Source of the DNA: Acidovorax sp. A1169
GTDB taxonomy: Bacteria; Pseudomonadota; Gammaproteobacteria; Burkholderiales; Burkholderiaceae_C
NCBI RefSeq assembly: GCF_030704685.1
Contig: NZ_JAUZDX010000003.1
Location: 186,001-250,000 of the forward strand
Direction of reading: 5' to 3'
Length of the DNA stretch: 64,000 nt
Under the pieces are notes generated by a model. It was not told the DNA's origin, made no database searches, and saw only the letters and a list, made by a program, of their open reading frames with translations. Both the position numbers and the translations under genes were made by a program. Positions 10,985 to 20,338 of this stretch are shown here, piece after piece; position 1 is the first letter of the stretch; each line of letters begins with the position of its first letter.

Positions 10985-11761
10985 ATGGCTGAGGCAGTCA
11001 AGATGATCAACAACTCCACCGGAATCACCAAGACGGGATTCCATGGGTTTTCATGGACCACATTTTTCTTCGGCCCGTTTCCCGCCTTGTTTCGCGCGGA
11101 CTACCTCACGTTCATCGGATATTTCGCCGTTGCCGTCATCTTCGCCGCCATGACGGCAGGCTTGAGCTGGCTCCCGATGTGCATCATCTGGGCCTTCATC
11201 TACAACGGCTTCTACACCAAGAAGCTGCTGGAAAAAGGCTACACCTTCAATGACATGCCAGAACGCGTGAACGCAGCCATTGCAGAGCTAAAGCTGGATT
11301 CGTCCAGGTACCAGCCTGACGTGCCCGCAGCGTCCCCCACCCAGGCGACCAATCGATTCATGGGCGAAATGTCCGTGGACAACGACGCCTACAAGCTGTT
11401 CCTGGTCAAGAAATACAACATCGAGAAGAACACCACGCTCGATAAATTCGTCGCCAACGAAAAGCTCTTTGGCACCGTGGAGGATGCCATTGCCTACGTC
11501 GATGGCATTGAAAAAGGAATCGCGGCCGAACACAGCCAGCGCATGGCACAACAACAGAATGAAGCCCGGCAGCAGGAGGAAGCTGCCCGCCAGTCCGCCC
11601 TGCAGAGCGAGACGGTCGTCGAAGAGGGCAAACTGGCAGGCACAGAGTGGTCGTACCGCCTGCACCAGGACGGCTCCGTCGTGGTCAAGGATGAGCACGG
11701 TGCTGAAACCCGCTACAAGTCCATGGCAGCCGCCAAGGCAGTCATCACCTGGTGGGAGTGA
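10985..11761 (+). CDS. DUF2628-like membrane protein with C-terminal soluble domain
   Basis: 258 residues from the ATG at 10985 (MAEAVKMINNSTG), which has a GAAAGG ribosome site. Residues 15-90 look like a DUF2628 membrane module (two hydrophobic segments and GFHGFSWTTFFFGPFPALFR). A predicted helical region with a Gln/Glu-rich coil (about 175-210, MAQQQNEARQQEEAARQ) leads to a short beta-type end (WSYRLHQDGSVVVKD). Function unknown; probably inner membrane with a cytoplasmic tail. It is followed 40 bp later by the convergent GlxA-type regulator. Confidence 0.65.
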   Translation: MAEAVKMINNSTGITKTGFHGFSWTTFFFGPFPALFRADYLTFIGYFAVAVIFAAMTAGLSWLPMCIIWAFIYNGFYTKKLLEKGYTFNDMPERVNAAIAELKLDSSRYQPDVPAASPTQATNRFMGEMSVDNDAYKLFLVKKYNIEKNTTLDKFVANEKLFGTVEDAIAYVDGIEKGIAAEHSQRMAQQQNEARQQEEAARQSALQSETVVEEGKLAGTEWSYRLHQDGSVVVKDEHGAETRYKSMAAAKAVITWWE

Positions 11762-11801
11762 GGCCAGGTTACAGCCTGGGCACTACCCATCCTTGCGGCC
11801 A

Positions 11802-12818
11802 TCACGCGTCAGCCGCCGCAAACCGCTCGCGGTAGCCCTTGGGCGACACATTCAGGTGGCGCATGAACGCCCTGCGCATCACCTCTTCCGAATTGAAACC
11901 GCACTGCACTGCAACCGCCTTGTTGCTGTGCCGGTGCGCCTCGATCAGGCGGCAGGCCTTCTCCAGGCGGATGCGCTCGACCGCATGGGCGGGCGTGGTC
12001 CCCGTGTGCGCGGTGTAAAAGCGCGCAAAGGTACGCAGGGTCATGCCCATCTGGTCGGCCATGCGCGCCACGCTGAGGTCGGAGCGCAGGTGCTCGGCAA
12101 TCCACGCATGCAGCCGCGTGATGCGCTCGTCGCCGGCCGTCTGCTCCAGCAGCGCGCTGCTGAACTGCGACTGCCCGCCGGGCCGCTTGTAGAACACCAC
12201 CAGCTTCTTGGCCACAGCCATTACGATGTCGCGGCCCAGGTCGGCCTCGACCATGCCCAGGGCCATGTCGATGCCGGCCGTGACCCCGGCCGAGGTCCAC
12301 ACCCGCCCCTGGCGGAAGTAGATCGCATCGGGCTGCACCGCAATCGCCGGAAAGCGGGACGACAGCTGCTCGCAGGCGGCCCAGTGGGTCACCGCCCCCG
12401 CCCCATCGAGCACGCCGGCGTGCGCCAGCACGAAAGCGCCGGTGCACACCGATGCCAGCCGTTCGATGCGCGGTGACGCCCGCTGGATCCACCGCGCCAG
12501 GGCGGCAGCCGCAGGCGTGTCTGCCGCTTTGCACGACGGGGTCGCCGGCCGGAACACTCCGGGTCCTCCAGGCACCACCAGGGTCTGCACGGTTCTGGCC
12601 AGCCGCTTGGGCAAGGGCCGCGCGAGCACTTCGACCCCGCTGGAGCTGCATGTCGCGCCACCTTCGAGCCCATAGACAGCGGTCTCGTAGACCGCAGGCC
12701 GCCCTACCAGCCGCAGCTCATCGTTGGCCGTGGCAAACACCTGCAGTGGCCCGCTCACGTCGAGCAGCTGGAACTGATCGAACACAAGAAACCAGACCTG
12801 GTGCGCGGGGTGGGCCAT
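11802..12818 (-). CDS. GlxA-family transcriptional regulator (DJ-1/PfpI + AraC HTH)
   Basis: 338 residues from the ATG at 12818. The N-terminal half is a DJ-1/PfpI-like domain (VVPGGPGVF and the nucleophile-elbow region RLASVCTGAFVLAHAG), the C-terminal about 100 residues an AraC/XylS DNA-binding domain (ARMADQMGMTLRTFARFY, then FNSEEVMRRAFMRHL and VSPKGYRERF). GlxA-type regulators sense small metabolites by the DJ-1 domain. It is divergent from a DJ-1/isonitrile-hydratase-like enzyme gene with a 105-bp shared promoter region, so it most likely controls that gene and the following operon. Confidence 0.88.
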   Translation of the reverse strand: MAHPAHQVWFLVFDQFQLLDVSGPLQVFATANDELRLVGRPAVYETAVYGLEGGATCSSSGVEVLARPLPKRLARTVQTLVVPGGPGVFRPATPSCKAADTPAAAALARWIQRASPRIERLASVCTGAFVLAHAGVLDGAGAVTHWAACEQLSSRFPAIAVQPDAIYFRQGRVWTSAGVTAGIDMALGMVEADLGRDIVMAVAKKLVVFYKRPGGQSQFSSALLEQTAGDERITRLHAWIAEHLRSDLSVARMADQMGMTLRTFARFYTAHTGTTPAHAVERIRLEKACRLIEAHRHSNKAVAVQCGFNSEEVMRRAFMRHLNVSPKGYRERFAAADA

Positions 12819-12923
12819 GGGGCGATAAAGCAAGTTGGCAGAAATCGTGGTGCTTGTGTCCTGACGGACAAACAGCCCGATCCTACAGTGGAGCCATTCC
12901 CTCCACCCACGAAAGCCAACCCC

Positions 12924-13604
12924 ATGAACATCGGCATGCTTGTATTTCCGGACATCACGGCCATCGACTACGTCGCGCCCGCCGACCTGCTGGTGCGCAT
13001 ACCCGGCGCGCAATTGAATCTGGTATGGAAGCACACCGACCCGGTCCGCACGGAGCTGGGCTGGGAATTCCGCCCCACGGCGTCCTTCGATACCTGCGGC
13101 CAGTTGAACATGCTGGTCGTCCCCGGCGGTCCGGGCATCGAGGTGCTGCTGAGCGATGAGGAGACCCTGGCATTCCTCGCACGCCAGGCCCAGGGAGCGC
13201 AATGGATCGTGGGCATCTGCACCGGCCCGCTGGTGCTGGGCGCGGCCGGCCTGCTGCAAGGCTACCGGGCCACCTGCCACTGGGGATCGCACGAGCTGCT
13301 CTCGCTGGTGGGCGCCACGCCGGTCGACGAACGGGTGGTGGTGGACCGCAACCGCATCACGGGTGCCGGCATGACCTCGGGCATCGACTGCGCGCTGCAG
13401 GCCATTGCGCTGGCCAGCAGCGCCGAAGTGGCCCAGGGCATCCAGCTGTTTGCCGAGTACGACCCAGAGCCGCCGTTCGACACGGGCTCGCCGCACAAGG
13501 CGCCCGCGCCCATGGTGCAGGCCGCCCGGGCCCGGCTGCACCCCATCGTCGAGCGGCGCCGCGCCTTGCTCACGGCCCGGCACGCAGCGACCACTGCGGC
13601 CTGA
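12924..13604 (+). CDS. DJ-1/PfpI family protein, isonitrile-hydratase-like
   Basis: 226 residues from the ATG at 12924. It keeps the DJ-1 superfamily elbow GICTGPLVLGAAGLL with the candidate catalytic Cys, the loop VVPGGPGIEVLL, and GAGMTSGIDCALQ. This pattern resembles bacterial isonitrile hydratase (InhA), which converts isonitriles to N-formamides; the substrate here is inferred from family resemblance only. It heads a run of co-oriented genes (Bug protein, PhyH dioxygenase, cupin) opposite a GlxA regulator. Confidence 0.78.
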   Translation: MNIGMLVFPDITAIDYVAPADLLVRIPGAQLNLVWKHTDPVRTELGWEFRPTASFDTCGQLNMLVVPGGPGIEVLLSDEETLAFLARQAQGAQWIVGICTGPLVLGAAGLLQGYRATCHWGSHELLSLVGATPVDERVVVDRNRITGAGMTSGIDCALQAIALASSAEVAQGIQLFAEYDPEPPFDTGSPHKAPAPMVQAARARLHPIVERRRALLTARHAATTAA

Positions 13605-13630
13605 AGCCCCACCCCCAAACGGAGGACATC

Positions 13631-14623
13631 ATGAACCACCCACGCCCCTTCTCCAGCACCCGCCGCTGCCTGCAAGCCGCACTGCTGGCGCTCCCGCTGC
13701 TGGCTGTCGCCACCGGCGCCTCTGCGCAAACCTACAGCGGCCCCATCCGCATGCTCGTCGGCTACCCGCCGGGCGGCCCGGCGGATACCACTGCACGCAT
13801 CGTGGCTGAAAAGCTCGCCGTGCAACTGGGCCAGCCCGTGCTCGTGGACAACAAGCCCGGCGCGGGCGGGCAGATTGCGGCGCAGGCCCTCAAGGCGGCA
13901 CCTGCTGACGGCTCCGTCATCTTCATGAGCAACACGCACACCGTGGCCATGGTGCCGCTGACCATGAAGGCACCGGGCTTTGCGCCCGCCACCGACTTCC
14001 GGCCCCTGGGCGCCGTGGCCAACTTCGAGTTGGCACTGGCCGTGCACCCCAAGACGGGGGCTGCGAATCTGGCGGAGCTGGGCAACTGGTTCGCCGCCCA
14101 CCGCAGCGAGGCCAGCATCGGCGTGCCCGCCCCGGCCAGTGCGCCAGAGTTCATTGCCGGCGAAGTGGCGCGCCAGCTCAAGGCCGACATCGTGCCCGTG
14201 GCCTACCGGGGCGCCACCCCCATGGTGACGGACCTGCTGGCTGGGCAGATCGCGGCCGGCGTGTCGGGTATCTCGGATTTTCTGCAGTACCAGAAGGCAA
14301 GCCGGCTGCGCATCGTGGCAGTCAGCCGCACGACGCCCTTGCTGCCGGGCGTGCCCTCGTTCGCACAGGCGGGCCTCGCCAGCCTGGACGCAACCAGCGA
14401 CTTCCTCGGCCTGTACGCCCCCGCAGGCTTGAACGAAGCGACCGTGGCCCGCTACAACACGGCGCTGAACCAGGTGGTGGCCCTGCCCGAGGTCGTGGCC
14501 AAGCTGCAGGCCAACGCCATGACGCCGGCCGCAGGCACACCCGGCGAGCAGGCCCAGCGGCTGGCACAGGTATCGAAAGCCCTGGCAGCACTGGTGGCGC
14601 AGAGCGGGTTCGTGACCCAATAG
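13631..14623 (+). CDS. Bug-family (TctC) periplasmic substrate-binding protein
   Basis: 330 residues with a clear signal peptide (hydrophobic core after RRCLQAALLALPLLA, cleavage near ASAQT) and the Bug signatures GYPPGGPADTTARIVAEKL and VDNKPGAGGQIAAQALKAAP. Bug proteins bind carboxylates or related solutes in the periplasm; no transporter membrane genes (TctA/B) are adjacent, which is usual for this expanded family. A strong GGAGGA ribosome site lies five bases before the ATG; only 26 bp separate it from the DJ-1 gene, so they are probably cotranscribed. Confidence 0.93.
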   Translation: MNHPRPFSSTRRCLQAALLALPLLAVATGASAQTYSGPIRMLVGYPPGGPADTTARIVAEKLAVQLGQPVLVDNKPGAGGQIAAQALKAAPADGSVIFMSNTHTVAMVPLTMKAPGFAPATDFRPLGAVANFELALAVHPKTGAANLAELGNWFAAHRSEASIGVPAPASAPEFIAGEVARQLKADIVPVAYRGATPMVTDLLAGQIAAGVSGISDFLQYQKASRLRIVAVSRTTPLLPGVPSFAQAGLASLDATSDFLGLYAPAGLNEATVARYNTALNQVVALPEVVAKLQANAMTPAAGTPGEQAQRLAQVSKALAALVAQSGFVTQ

Positions 14624-14709
14624 CACAGGCCGCATCCATCGCTTGGAGGGATCTTCACGGGCTGGTAGAAAGGAGTGCCACAACGTCGCCACCTGTCTTT
14701 GGTCCCTGC

Positions 14710-15750
14710 ATGTCCCCTGCCCTGCATCCCGCCGATCTTCTATGCCCGCCCCATGAACGGGGTGACCTCCAGGTACCCTACCTCAAGCGCTGCTGGTCCA
14801 GCTGGATGGCGGCACGCCAGGGAGGGGCTGGCGCTGGCCCGCAGGAAGCGCACCGCACCCAGATCGTGCTGGCCGCGCTGGGCGTGGGGCTGGAGCAGAG
14901 CATGCAGTACGTGCTGCAAGAGGCCCCGGACTTCGCCAGCTTCGAGGACTGGATCGTGCGCACGGCGGGTGCACCCGATGCCGCCACCGTGGCACACATC
15001 CAGGCCCTGGTCGATGGAGGCCCGCAACCCGATGCCATTCTGGATCTGCATGCCCGGATCGACGCCATGCCGCCCGTGCTCGATGGCGCCGATCTGGCGC
15101 ACTGGGATACGCAGGGCTACGTGGTCGTGCGGCAGGCCGTGCCCGCGACCGACAGCGCGGCCGCAGCGCAGGTGGTGTGGGATGCGGTGGACGCAACGCC
15201 CCATGATCCGCAGTCCTGGTACCCCAAAGCGCCCCGCAACATCATGCTGCAGCGGTTCCAGCACCCGGCCTTCGAGAAGAACCGCCGCTCCCTGCGCATC
15301 CACAAGGCCTTCGCCCAGCTGTGGGGCACGGCCGACCTGTGGCGCAGCACCGACCGCTGCGGCTTCAACGTGCCCGAGCGCCCGGGCCATGCCTACGGTG
15401 CACAAGGGCTGCACTGGGACGTGAGCCTCGTCCAGCCGATCCCATTCTGCACCCAGGGCATCCTGTACCTCACCGACACACCACCCGAGCAGGGGGCACT
15501 CACCGTGGTGCCCGGCTATCACCGCACGGTGGGCGACTGGCTGGCCCGCCTGCCGCCCGGCGCCGATCCGCGGCGCCAGGACTTCCAGGCCCTGGGTGCC
15601 ACGCCCGTCGGCGCAGGCGCAGGCGATCTCGTGATCTGGCACCAGGCCCTGCCCCACGGTGCCAGCCCCAACCGGGGAACCCGGCCACGCCTGGTGCAGT
15701 ACATCAACATGTTCCCCGCCGAGGTGCCGACCCACGACACCTGGCTTTGA
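14710..15750 (+). CDS. phytanoyl-CoA dioxygenase (PhyH) family protein
   Basis: 346 residues. The PhyH-type non-haem iron motif is visible: HxD in GLHWDVS and a distal His in LVIWHQALPHGASPNRGTRPRLV, with the 2-oxoglutarate-binding Arg close behind. The N-terminal about 30 residues are low-quality and the start at 14710 is uncertain; the next in-frame ATG is at 14803. Members hydroxylate small molecules using Fe(II) and 2-oxoglutarate. It follows the Bug gene and precedes a cupin gene by 17 bp, suggesting one catabolic or modifying operon. Confidence 0.82.
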   Translation: MSPALHPADLLCPPHERGDLQVPYLKRCWSSWMAARQGGAGAGPQEAHRTQIVLAALGVGLEQSMQYVLQEAPDFASFEDWIVRTAGAPDAATVAHIQALVDGGPQPDAILDLHARIDAMPPVLDGADLAHWDTQGYVVVRQAVPATDSAAAAQVVWDAVDATPHDPQSWYPKAPRNIMLQRFQHPAFEKNRRSLRIHKAFAQLWGTADLWRSTDRCGFNVPERPGHAYGAQGLHWDVSLVQPIPFCTQGILYLTDTPPEQGALTVVPGYHRTVGDWLARLPPGADPRRQDFQALGATPVGAGAGDLVIWHQALPHGASPNRGTRPRLVQYINMFPAEVPTHDTWL

Positions 15751-15767
15751 CAAGGAGACACCCCGCC

Positions 15768-16163
15768 ATGGACACCACCGCCTCCACCTTCGTGGCCACG
15801 CACGCCGCCAGCGCCACCTTCGCGCGCGGCCTGCGCTCGTTCTTCGAGTACCGCGATCTGGGCATCAAGCACGCTACCGACGGCCGCGTGGTGGCCCACG
15901 TGATCCGCGCAGCAGGCGGGGCCGAGTTCTCCAGCCAGCCGCACCTGCACCGCACCACGTTCCAGCTCGTCTACATCCTCAAGGGGTGGATCGAGTTCGA
16001 ATACGAGGGCCAGGGCGTGGTGCGGCTCGAAGCCGGCTCCTGCGTATACCAGCCGCCCGGCATACGGCACCGGGAACTGGGGCATAGCGAGGACGTGGAG
16101 ATGCTGGAGGTGGTGATGCCCGGCGAATTCACCACCGAGCTGGTCGAGTCGGTGGGCGCCTGA
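15768..16163 (+). CDS. cupin-domain protein
   Basis: 131 residues from the ATG at 15768, with ribosome site AAGGAG nine bases upstream. A single cupin barrel is seen: PHLHRTTFQLVYILKGWIEFEYEG (motif 1, two His then the Gly) and the motif 2 region VYQPPGIRHRELGHSED. It probably binds a metal and may act on or regulate the same compound as the PhyH enzyme upstream. Function not assigned. Confidence 0.85.
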   Translation: MDTTASTFVATHAASATFARGLRSFFEYRDLGIKHATDGRVVAHVIRAAGGAEFSSQPHLHRTTFQLVYILKGWIEFEYEGQGVVRLEAGSCVYQPPGIRHRELGHSEDVEMLEVVMPGEFTTELVESVGA

Positions 16164-16185
16164 ATAGCATGGCCCCTGCATGGCG

Positions 16186-17553
16186 CTACCTGGGCGCGGC
16201 CACCCCCACGCGCCAGATGGCATTGCCCACGTCATCGGCCACCAGCAAGCCGCCACGCGCATCCACCGCCACGCCTACCGGGCGGCCATAGGCATCGCCG
16301 TCCGGGCTCACAAAGCCCGCGAGCACATCAATGGGCAGGCCCGAAGGCTGGCCATCGACAAACGGCACGAACACCACCTTGTAGCCGCTGCGCGGCTTGC
16401 GGTTCCACGAGCCATGCTGGCCCACGAAGGCGCCGCTGGCCAGTTGCGGCGCCAGGGCCGGCCCTTGCGCAAACGCCAGGCCCAGCGGGGCCACGTGCGA
16501 ACCCAGTGCATAGTCGGGCGACACGGCCTTGGCCACCAGGTCGGGCCGGGGCGGCTTCACGCGCTCGTCGACGTTCTGACCGTAGTAGCTGTAGGGCCAG
16601 CCGTAGAAGGCGCCGTCCTTGACCGAGGTGAGGTAGTCGGGCACCAGGTCGCTGCCGATCTCGTCGCGCTCGTTGACCACTGTCCACAGCGCGCCCGTGC
16701 CGGGCGCCCAGCCCAGGCCGTTGGGGTTGCGCAGGCCGCTGGCGAAGATGCGCTGGGAGCCACTGGCGCGATCCACCTCCCAGATGGCGGCGCGGCCCTC
16801 TTCGGCCTGCATGCCGTTCTCGCCGACATTGCTGTTGGAGCCCACGGTGACGTAGAGCTTGCTGCCGTCGGCGCTGGCGATCAGGTTCTTGGTCCAGTGG
16901 TGGTTGATGGGGCCGCCGGGCAGGTCCACCAGCTTGGTGCCTGCGGCGGTGATGCTGGTCTGCCCCGCTTCATAGGGAAAGCGCACGACCGCATCGGCAT
17001 TGGCCACATACAGTTCATTGCCCACCAGGGCCATGCCGAATGGCGAGTTCAGGTTCTGCAGAAACACGTTCCTGGTTTCGGCTTTGCCATCGCCATCGGC
17101 GTCGCGCAGCAGCGTGATGCGGTTGGCCGAGGGGCGTTTGCCCGAGCCGGCCTTGCCCATCACCGTTTTCATGACCCAGCCCTTGATGGCGCCGAGCACA
17201 CCGCCCGAAGGGGCGCCCTCGCCCTTGGGCGGCGCCTGGCTCTCGGCCACCAGCACGTCCCCATTGGGCAGCACCAGTACCCAGCGCGGGTGGTCGAGCC
17301 CGGTGGCCAGCGGCGTGACCGACAGGCCCGGCAGGCTGGCAGTGGGCATGGTGCCCTCGGGCCAGCCTTTGGCAGGGGCGATGTGCAGCGTGGGAATCAG
17401 CGATTTGTTCGGCGCCGGCAAGGTGGGCGACTTGCCCATGCCCTGCTCGGGCGAGAGGATGGCGGTGTCGCCGCAGGCTGCAAGGCTGGCGGCCAGCACC
17501 GTGCCTGTGAGCAGCGCCCAGGGGCGCGATGTCAGCGAAATGGGAAATGGCAT
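16186..17553 (-). CDS. PQQ-dependent sugar (sorbosone) dehydrogenase-type beta-propeller lipoprotein
   Basis: 455 residues. The N-terminus is a lipoprotein signal ([10 protein letters not shown], lipobox LAAC with Cys at about 27). The rest shows the soluble glucose/sorbosone dehydrogenase propeller: [57 protein letters not shown], and [11 protein letters not shown] near the end. Family members oxidise aldose sugars or aldehydes with PQQ in the periplasm, but many homologues lack proven activity. It is convergent with the cupin gene and stands alone. Confidence 0.85.
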   Translation of the reverse strand: MPFPISLTSRPWALLTGTVLAASLAACGDTAILSPEQGMGKSPTLPAPNKSLIPTLHIAPAKGWPEGTMPTASLPGLSVTPLATGLDHPRWVLVLPNGDVLVAESQAPPKGEGAPSGGVLGAIKGWVMKTVMGKAGSGKRPSANRITLLRDADGDGKAETRNVFLQNLNSPFGMALVGNELYVANADAVVRFPYEAGQTSITAAGTKLVDLPGGPINHHWTKNLIASADGSKLYVTVGSNSNVGENGMQAEEGRAAIWEVDRASGSQRIFASGLRNPNGLGWAPGTGALWTVVNERDEIGSDLVPDYLTSVKDGAFYGWPYSYYGQNVDERVKPPRPDLVAKAVSPDYALGSHVAPLGLAFAQGPALAPQLASGAFVGQHGSWNRKPRSGYKVVFVPFVDGQPSGLPIDVLAGFVSPDGDAYGRPVGVAVDARGGLLVADDVGNAIWRVGVAAPR

Positions 17554-17708
17554 GGCAATGGACCTTTGAGGTGGCCTTTGTGGCGGGAGGTGGGTGCAGT
17601 GTGGACGGCCGGGCGCGCGCGCCCTGTCAGCCGACTGCGCAAAATGCGCAGCCCCGAGTTACATTTATTTCCGCAAGCTTCCTGCATTGGCCCACACAAA
17701 AACCTTCC

Positions 17709-18326
17709 ATGAGACTCAAGACCGTTGTCCTGCTGGCGATCATTTTGCTCATCAGCTTTTTCGCCGTCGAGAAGCTGCGCGTGGGACGGGTGGACAAGCG
17801 GCTGCAGGGCCAGTCGACCACGCAGCAGGTGTTTGCCGAGGTACCGCAGCAGACCTCCACCAGCGCCGCCCCCTTTGCGCTGAAGGAGTACCAGGTCAAA
17901 CCGCTGGCCCAGTTCGCCATACGCGCCCGGGTGCTGGGGCGTGAGGAATACTCCTTTGGCCGCGAAGCTGATCTGTCGCCCGTGGACCTGGCCCTGGGTT
18001 GGCGGCGCATGGCCGAGCCTGCCGTGTACGAGCCACTGAACATCACCCAGGGCGGGCGCTGGTACCGCTATTCCTGGTCCAACCAGCCACCGATCCCCCT
18101 GCAGGAGATCATCGAGTCATCGGCCAACATGCACCTGATCCCGGCCAACGCGGCCGTGGAGCGGGTGCTCAAAAAGGCGCGCACGGGGCAGTTCATCCGC
18201 ATCACCGGCCAGTTGGTGGAAGTAACGCACCCCGGCGGCTGGCGCTGGACCAGCTCGCTCACCCGCGCGGACTCGGGCGCGAATGCGTGCGAGCTGATCT
18301 TCGTGGAGACAGCGCAGGTGGAGTAG
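17709..18326 (+). CDS. hypothetical membrane-anchored protein
   Basis: 205 residues from the ATG at 17709. A single N-terminal helix (MRLKTVVLLAIILLISFFAVE) anchors a periplasmic domain of unknown fold; WGW-like aromatic pattern GGRWYRYSWSNQPPIPLQEI and FIRITGQLVEV are the most distinctive parts. It may be a secreted OB-like or processing protein, but I do not recognise a family with certainty. Confidence 0.65.
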   Translation: MRLKTVVLLAIILLISFFAVEKLRVGRVDKRLQGQSTTQQVFAEVPQQTSTSAAPFALKEYQVKPLAQFAIRARVLGREEYSFGREADLSPVDLALGWRRMAEPAVYEPLNITQGGRWYRYSWSNQPPIPLQEIIESSANMHLIPANAAVERVLKKARTGQFIRITGQLVEVTHPGGWRWTSSLTRADSGANACELIFVETAQVE

Positions 18327-18501
18327 CCACTTCGGTGCGTTGAAAAAAGACAAAATTTCACCGACAAGGTGTCCAGATGTGACGCCTGTCGGTTCCGTGG
18401 AATTTTTCACGGTTTTTTGGATAACCTTGCACGGGCGACACAAGGCAATGCCGCCTGCGCGACCTTTGGCCCCGTCCCCAGTGCATGAAGAGGAACTCCC
18501 C

Positions 18502-18786
18502 ATGGCGAAGATTCTGGTCACCAAGTACGAACACCAGGCCGATGCGACCGTCTGCGAAGTGGCGCATGAAAGCCAGGCCGACCTGTGCTGGTACGAAGCG
18601 GCCTACGAGCCGCAGGCCCGCGGGGACACCACCTGGTACTTTGTCGACTACGCTACCCAGGCCAGCTTCAAGATCTTCAAGGTGAAATTCGAGAGCCAGG
18701 CCGACATCAAGGCCTTCCAGGTCAAGACGCCCGAGCAGGCGGGCTGGCGCGATGCGGGCAACCGGTTCAAGGGCAAGATGGGCTGA
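18502..18786 (+). CDS. small repeat protein, DUF6150-like
   Basis: 94 residues from the ATG at 18502. It is built from short beta-type repeats of about 16-18 residues in which the core pattern ESQAD or EHQAD recurs (KYEHQADATVCEVAHESQAD, then FESQADIKAFQVK), alternating with aromatic Tyr/Trp residues (WYEAAYEPQA). This matches the DUF6150 family, of unknown function. Predicted cytoplasmic. A strong terminator follows directly. Confidence 0.7.
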   Translation: MAKILVTKYEHQADATVCEVAHESQADLCWYEAAYEPQARGDTTWYFVDYATQASFKIFKVKFESQADIKAFQVKTPEQAGWRDAGNRFKGKMG

Positions 18787-18807
18787 GCCGCTGCCACGCC
18801 AGAAATG

Positions 18808-18844
18808 AAAAACCCCTGCCTTGCAATGCACGGCAGGGGTTTTT
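18808..18844. terminator. bidirectional rho-independent terminator
   Basis: Perfect 13-bp inverted repeat AAAAACCCCTGCC / GGCAGGGGTTTTT with an 11-base loop and T runs on both strands. It can end both the DUF6150-like gene and the convergent M48 gene. Confidence 0.88.
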
Positions 18845-18874
18845 GCCATGGGCGGCATCACCGCCCTGCAGGCA

Positions 18875-19807
18875 TCAACGCAGCTGGCGCTTGATGGCGT
18901 CGTAGCGGGCCTCGTTGCTCACGTTCGCGGCCGAGCCAAACTTGCTGGACATGAACGGCTGCAGTTTCTCCAGGCGGTCCTTGGGGGCCGGATGGGTCGA
19001 GAACAGCACTTCATACGCCTGGTTGGAGCCTGAACCGGTGGCTGCATACATGTTCAGCACCGTGGGCAGGCCAATGGGTGCGTAGCCAGCGCGGGCGGCG
19101 TAGAGCACGCCCTGGCGGTCGGCATCGAACTCGTCCGACTGGTCCAGACCCTTGGTGTACAGATTGCGCACCAGGCCCACCATGGCCGAGCTCACCATGG
19201 CGTTGCCCGAGCGGGCCTGCACCACGCCGCCGGCAGCCTGGGCAAAGCCCCCCTTCTTGATGGCGGCCAGGTAGTGGCCGCGCGTCACGTGGGCGATCTC
19301 ATGGCCCAGCACACCGGCCAGCTCCGACTCGGACTTGAGCTGGCGCATCAGGCCAACGGTGACGAACACGAAACCGCCAGGTGTGGCGTAGGCGTTCACC
19401 GCATCAGAATCGATCACACCAAAGCGCCAGGCGAACTGGATGTCCTTGCCATCCTTGTCCTTGGGCTTTTCGGCCTGCGCGGCTACCCACCAGCCGACCT
19501 GGCTCACATAGCGCTGCACTGCATCGTTGCGCAGCAGCGGGCGGGCGCCCAGCAGCACGGACGCGAAGTCATTGCCCATGGCGCGCTGTTCTTCGGCCGA
19601 GTAGTCCTTGAACGCAGCAGACGCGCCCTGGATCACGTCCATGACGCCGCCAGCACGCGAGCCGCCGCCGGAGCCACCACCCAGTACGGAGGAGATGGCC
19701 CCCAGCCCGCCGGGTGCGCCGCCAGCAGCAGGCATGGTTTCACAACCGGTCAGCAATACGACGGCAGCCAGCACCAGCGCGGCGGCCTTCAAGCGTTGGA
19801 GTTTCAT
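18875..19807 (-). CDS. M48-family lipoprotein metalloprotease
   Basis: 310 residues with a lipobox LTGC (Cys22) and the zinc protease motif HEIAH at 169-173, with the third ligand Glu in QSDEFDADRQG. A Gly-rich stretch (about 40-55) follows the lipoprotein anchor. It is a periplasmic, membrane-tethered peptidase, similar to BepA/LoiP-type quality-control proteases. Its start overlaps the stop of the SH3 protein (ATGA), so it is the last gene of a three-gene operon with the CHASE2 cyclase. Confidence 0.92.
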   Translation of the reverse strand: MKLQRLKAAALVLAAVVLLTGCETMPAAGGAPGGLGAISSVLGGGSGGGSRAGGVMDVIQGASAAFKDYSAEEQRAMGNDFASVLLGARPLLRNDAVQRYVSQVGWWVAAQAEKPKDKDGKDIQFAWRFGVIDSDAVNAYATPGGFVFVTVGLMRQLKSESELAGVLGHEIAHVTRGHYLAAIKKGGFAQAAGGVVQARSGNAMVSSAMVGLVRNLYTKGLDQSDEFDADRQGVLYAARAGYAPIGLPTVLNMYAATGSGSNQAYEVLFSTHPAPKDRLEKLQPFMSSKFGSAANVSNEARYDAIKRQLR

Positions 19808-20322
19808 TTTTCTGCTCCGGTGTAAGCGTCAATCTTCTGCGCCACGACCTTGCCGCTGCGAGCAAACTGCTCGGCCTGGCCCATGTTGATGGCGTACTTC
19901 TCGAGTTGTGCCATTTCAGCCGGATTCGGCTGGGCGTTGGCGATCTGTTCCTTGGTGAGTCCCTTGGTGCCGGTGGACGCAGTAGGCGCATTGCTGCGTG
20001 GGGAGAACAAGCCTGCCAGGTTCGTACCTGGATTGGACGGAGCAGCGGATGGCGCGGCAGCTTCCATGGCTTTCACGAAGTTCAGGCGCACCCAGCCTTC
20101 CAGTTCACCGAACTTCACCTTGATCCAGCCAACCTGCGCTTCGATCTGTTCGAGCTTGCTGCCCTTGACCAGCCTTGTTACTACCTTGCCATTTGTAGCC
20201 GGCGTGGCGCGCAGCTCGGTGGGGGTGGTGACTTCCAGCTGTTGAGCGTGCGCACCGAGACCCAGCCCCAGCAGCAGCGCAATCAGGAGGCCTTTCAAAA
20301 GGCCTACGAATGATGTGTTCAC
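19804..20322 (-). CDS. exported SH3-domain protein
   Basis: 172 residues; signal peptide about 1-26 (LLIALLLGLGLGAHAQQ) and a bacterial SH3 domain at about 30-85 (ELRATPATNGKVVTRLVKGSKLEQI, WIKVKFGELEGWVRL). Such domains bind cell-wall peptides or proteins in the periplasm. The C-terminal half is Ala/Pro-rich and probably helical. It is the middle gene between the cyclase (16 bp upstream) and the protease (overlapping), hinting at a periplasmic partner of one of them. Confidence 0.87.
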   Translation of the reverse strand: MNTSFVGLLKGLLIALLLGLGLGAHAQQLEVTTPTELRATPATNGKVVTRLVKGSKLEQIEAQVGWIKVKFGELEGWVRLNFVKAMEAAAPSAAPSNPGTNLAGLFSPRSNAPTASTGTKGLTKEQIANAQPNPAEMAQLEKYAINMGQAEQFARSGKVVAQKIDAYTGAEK

Positions 20323-20338
20323 TTTCCTTCTCCTCTCT

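Noticed and set aside
14710-15750. Frameshift at the 5' end of the PhyH gene
   Set aside because: Two frames overlap in the first 90 bases, but the main frame is continuous and carries all iron ligands; only the start is uncertain.
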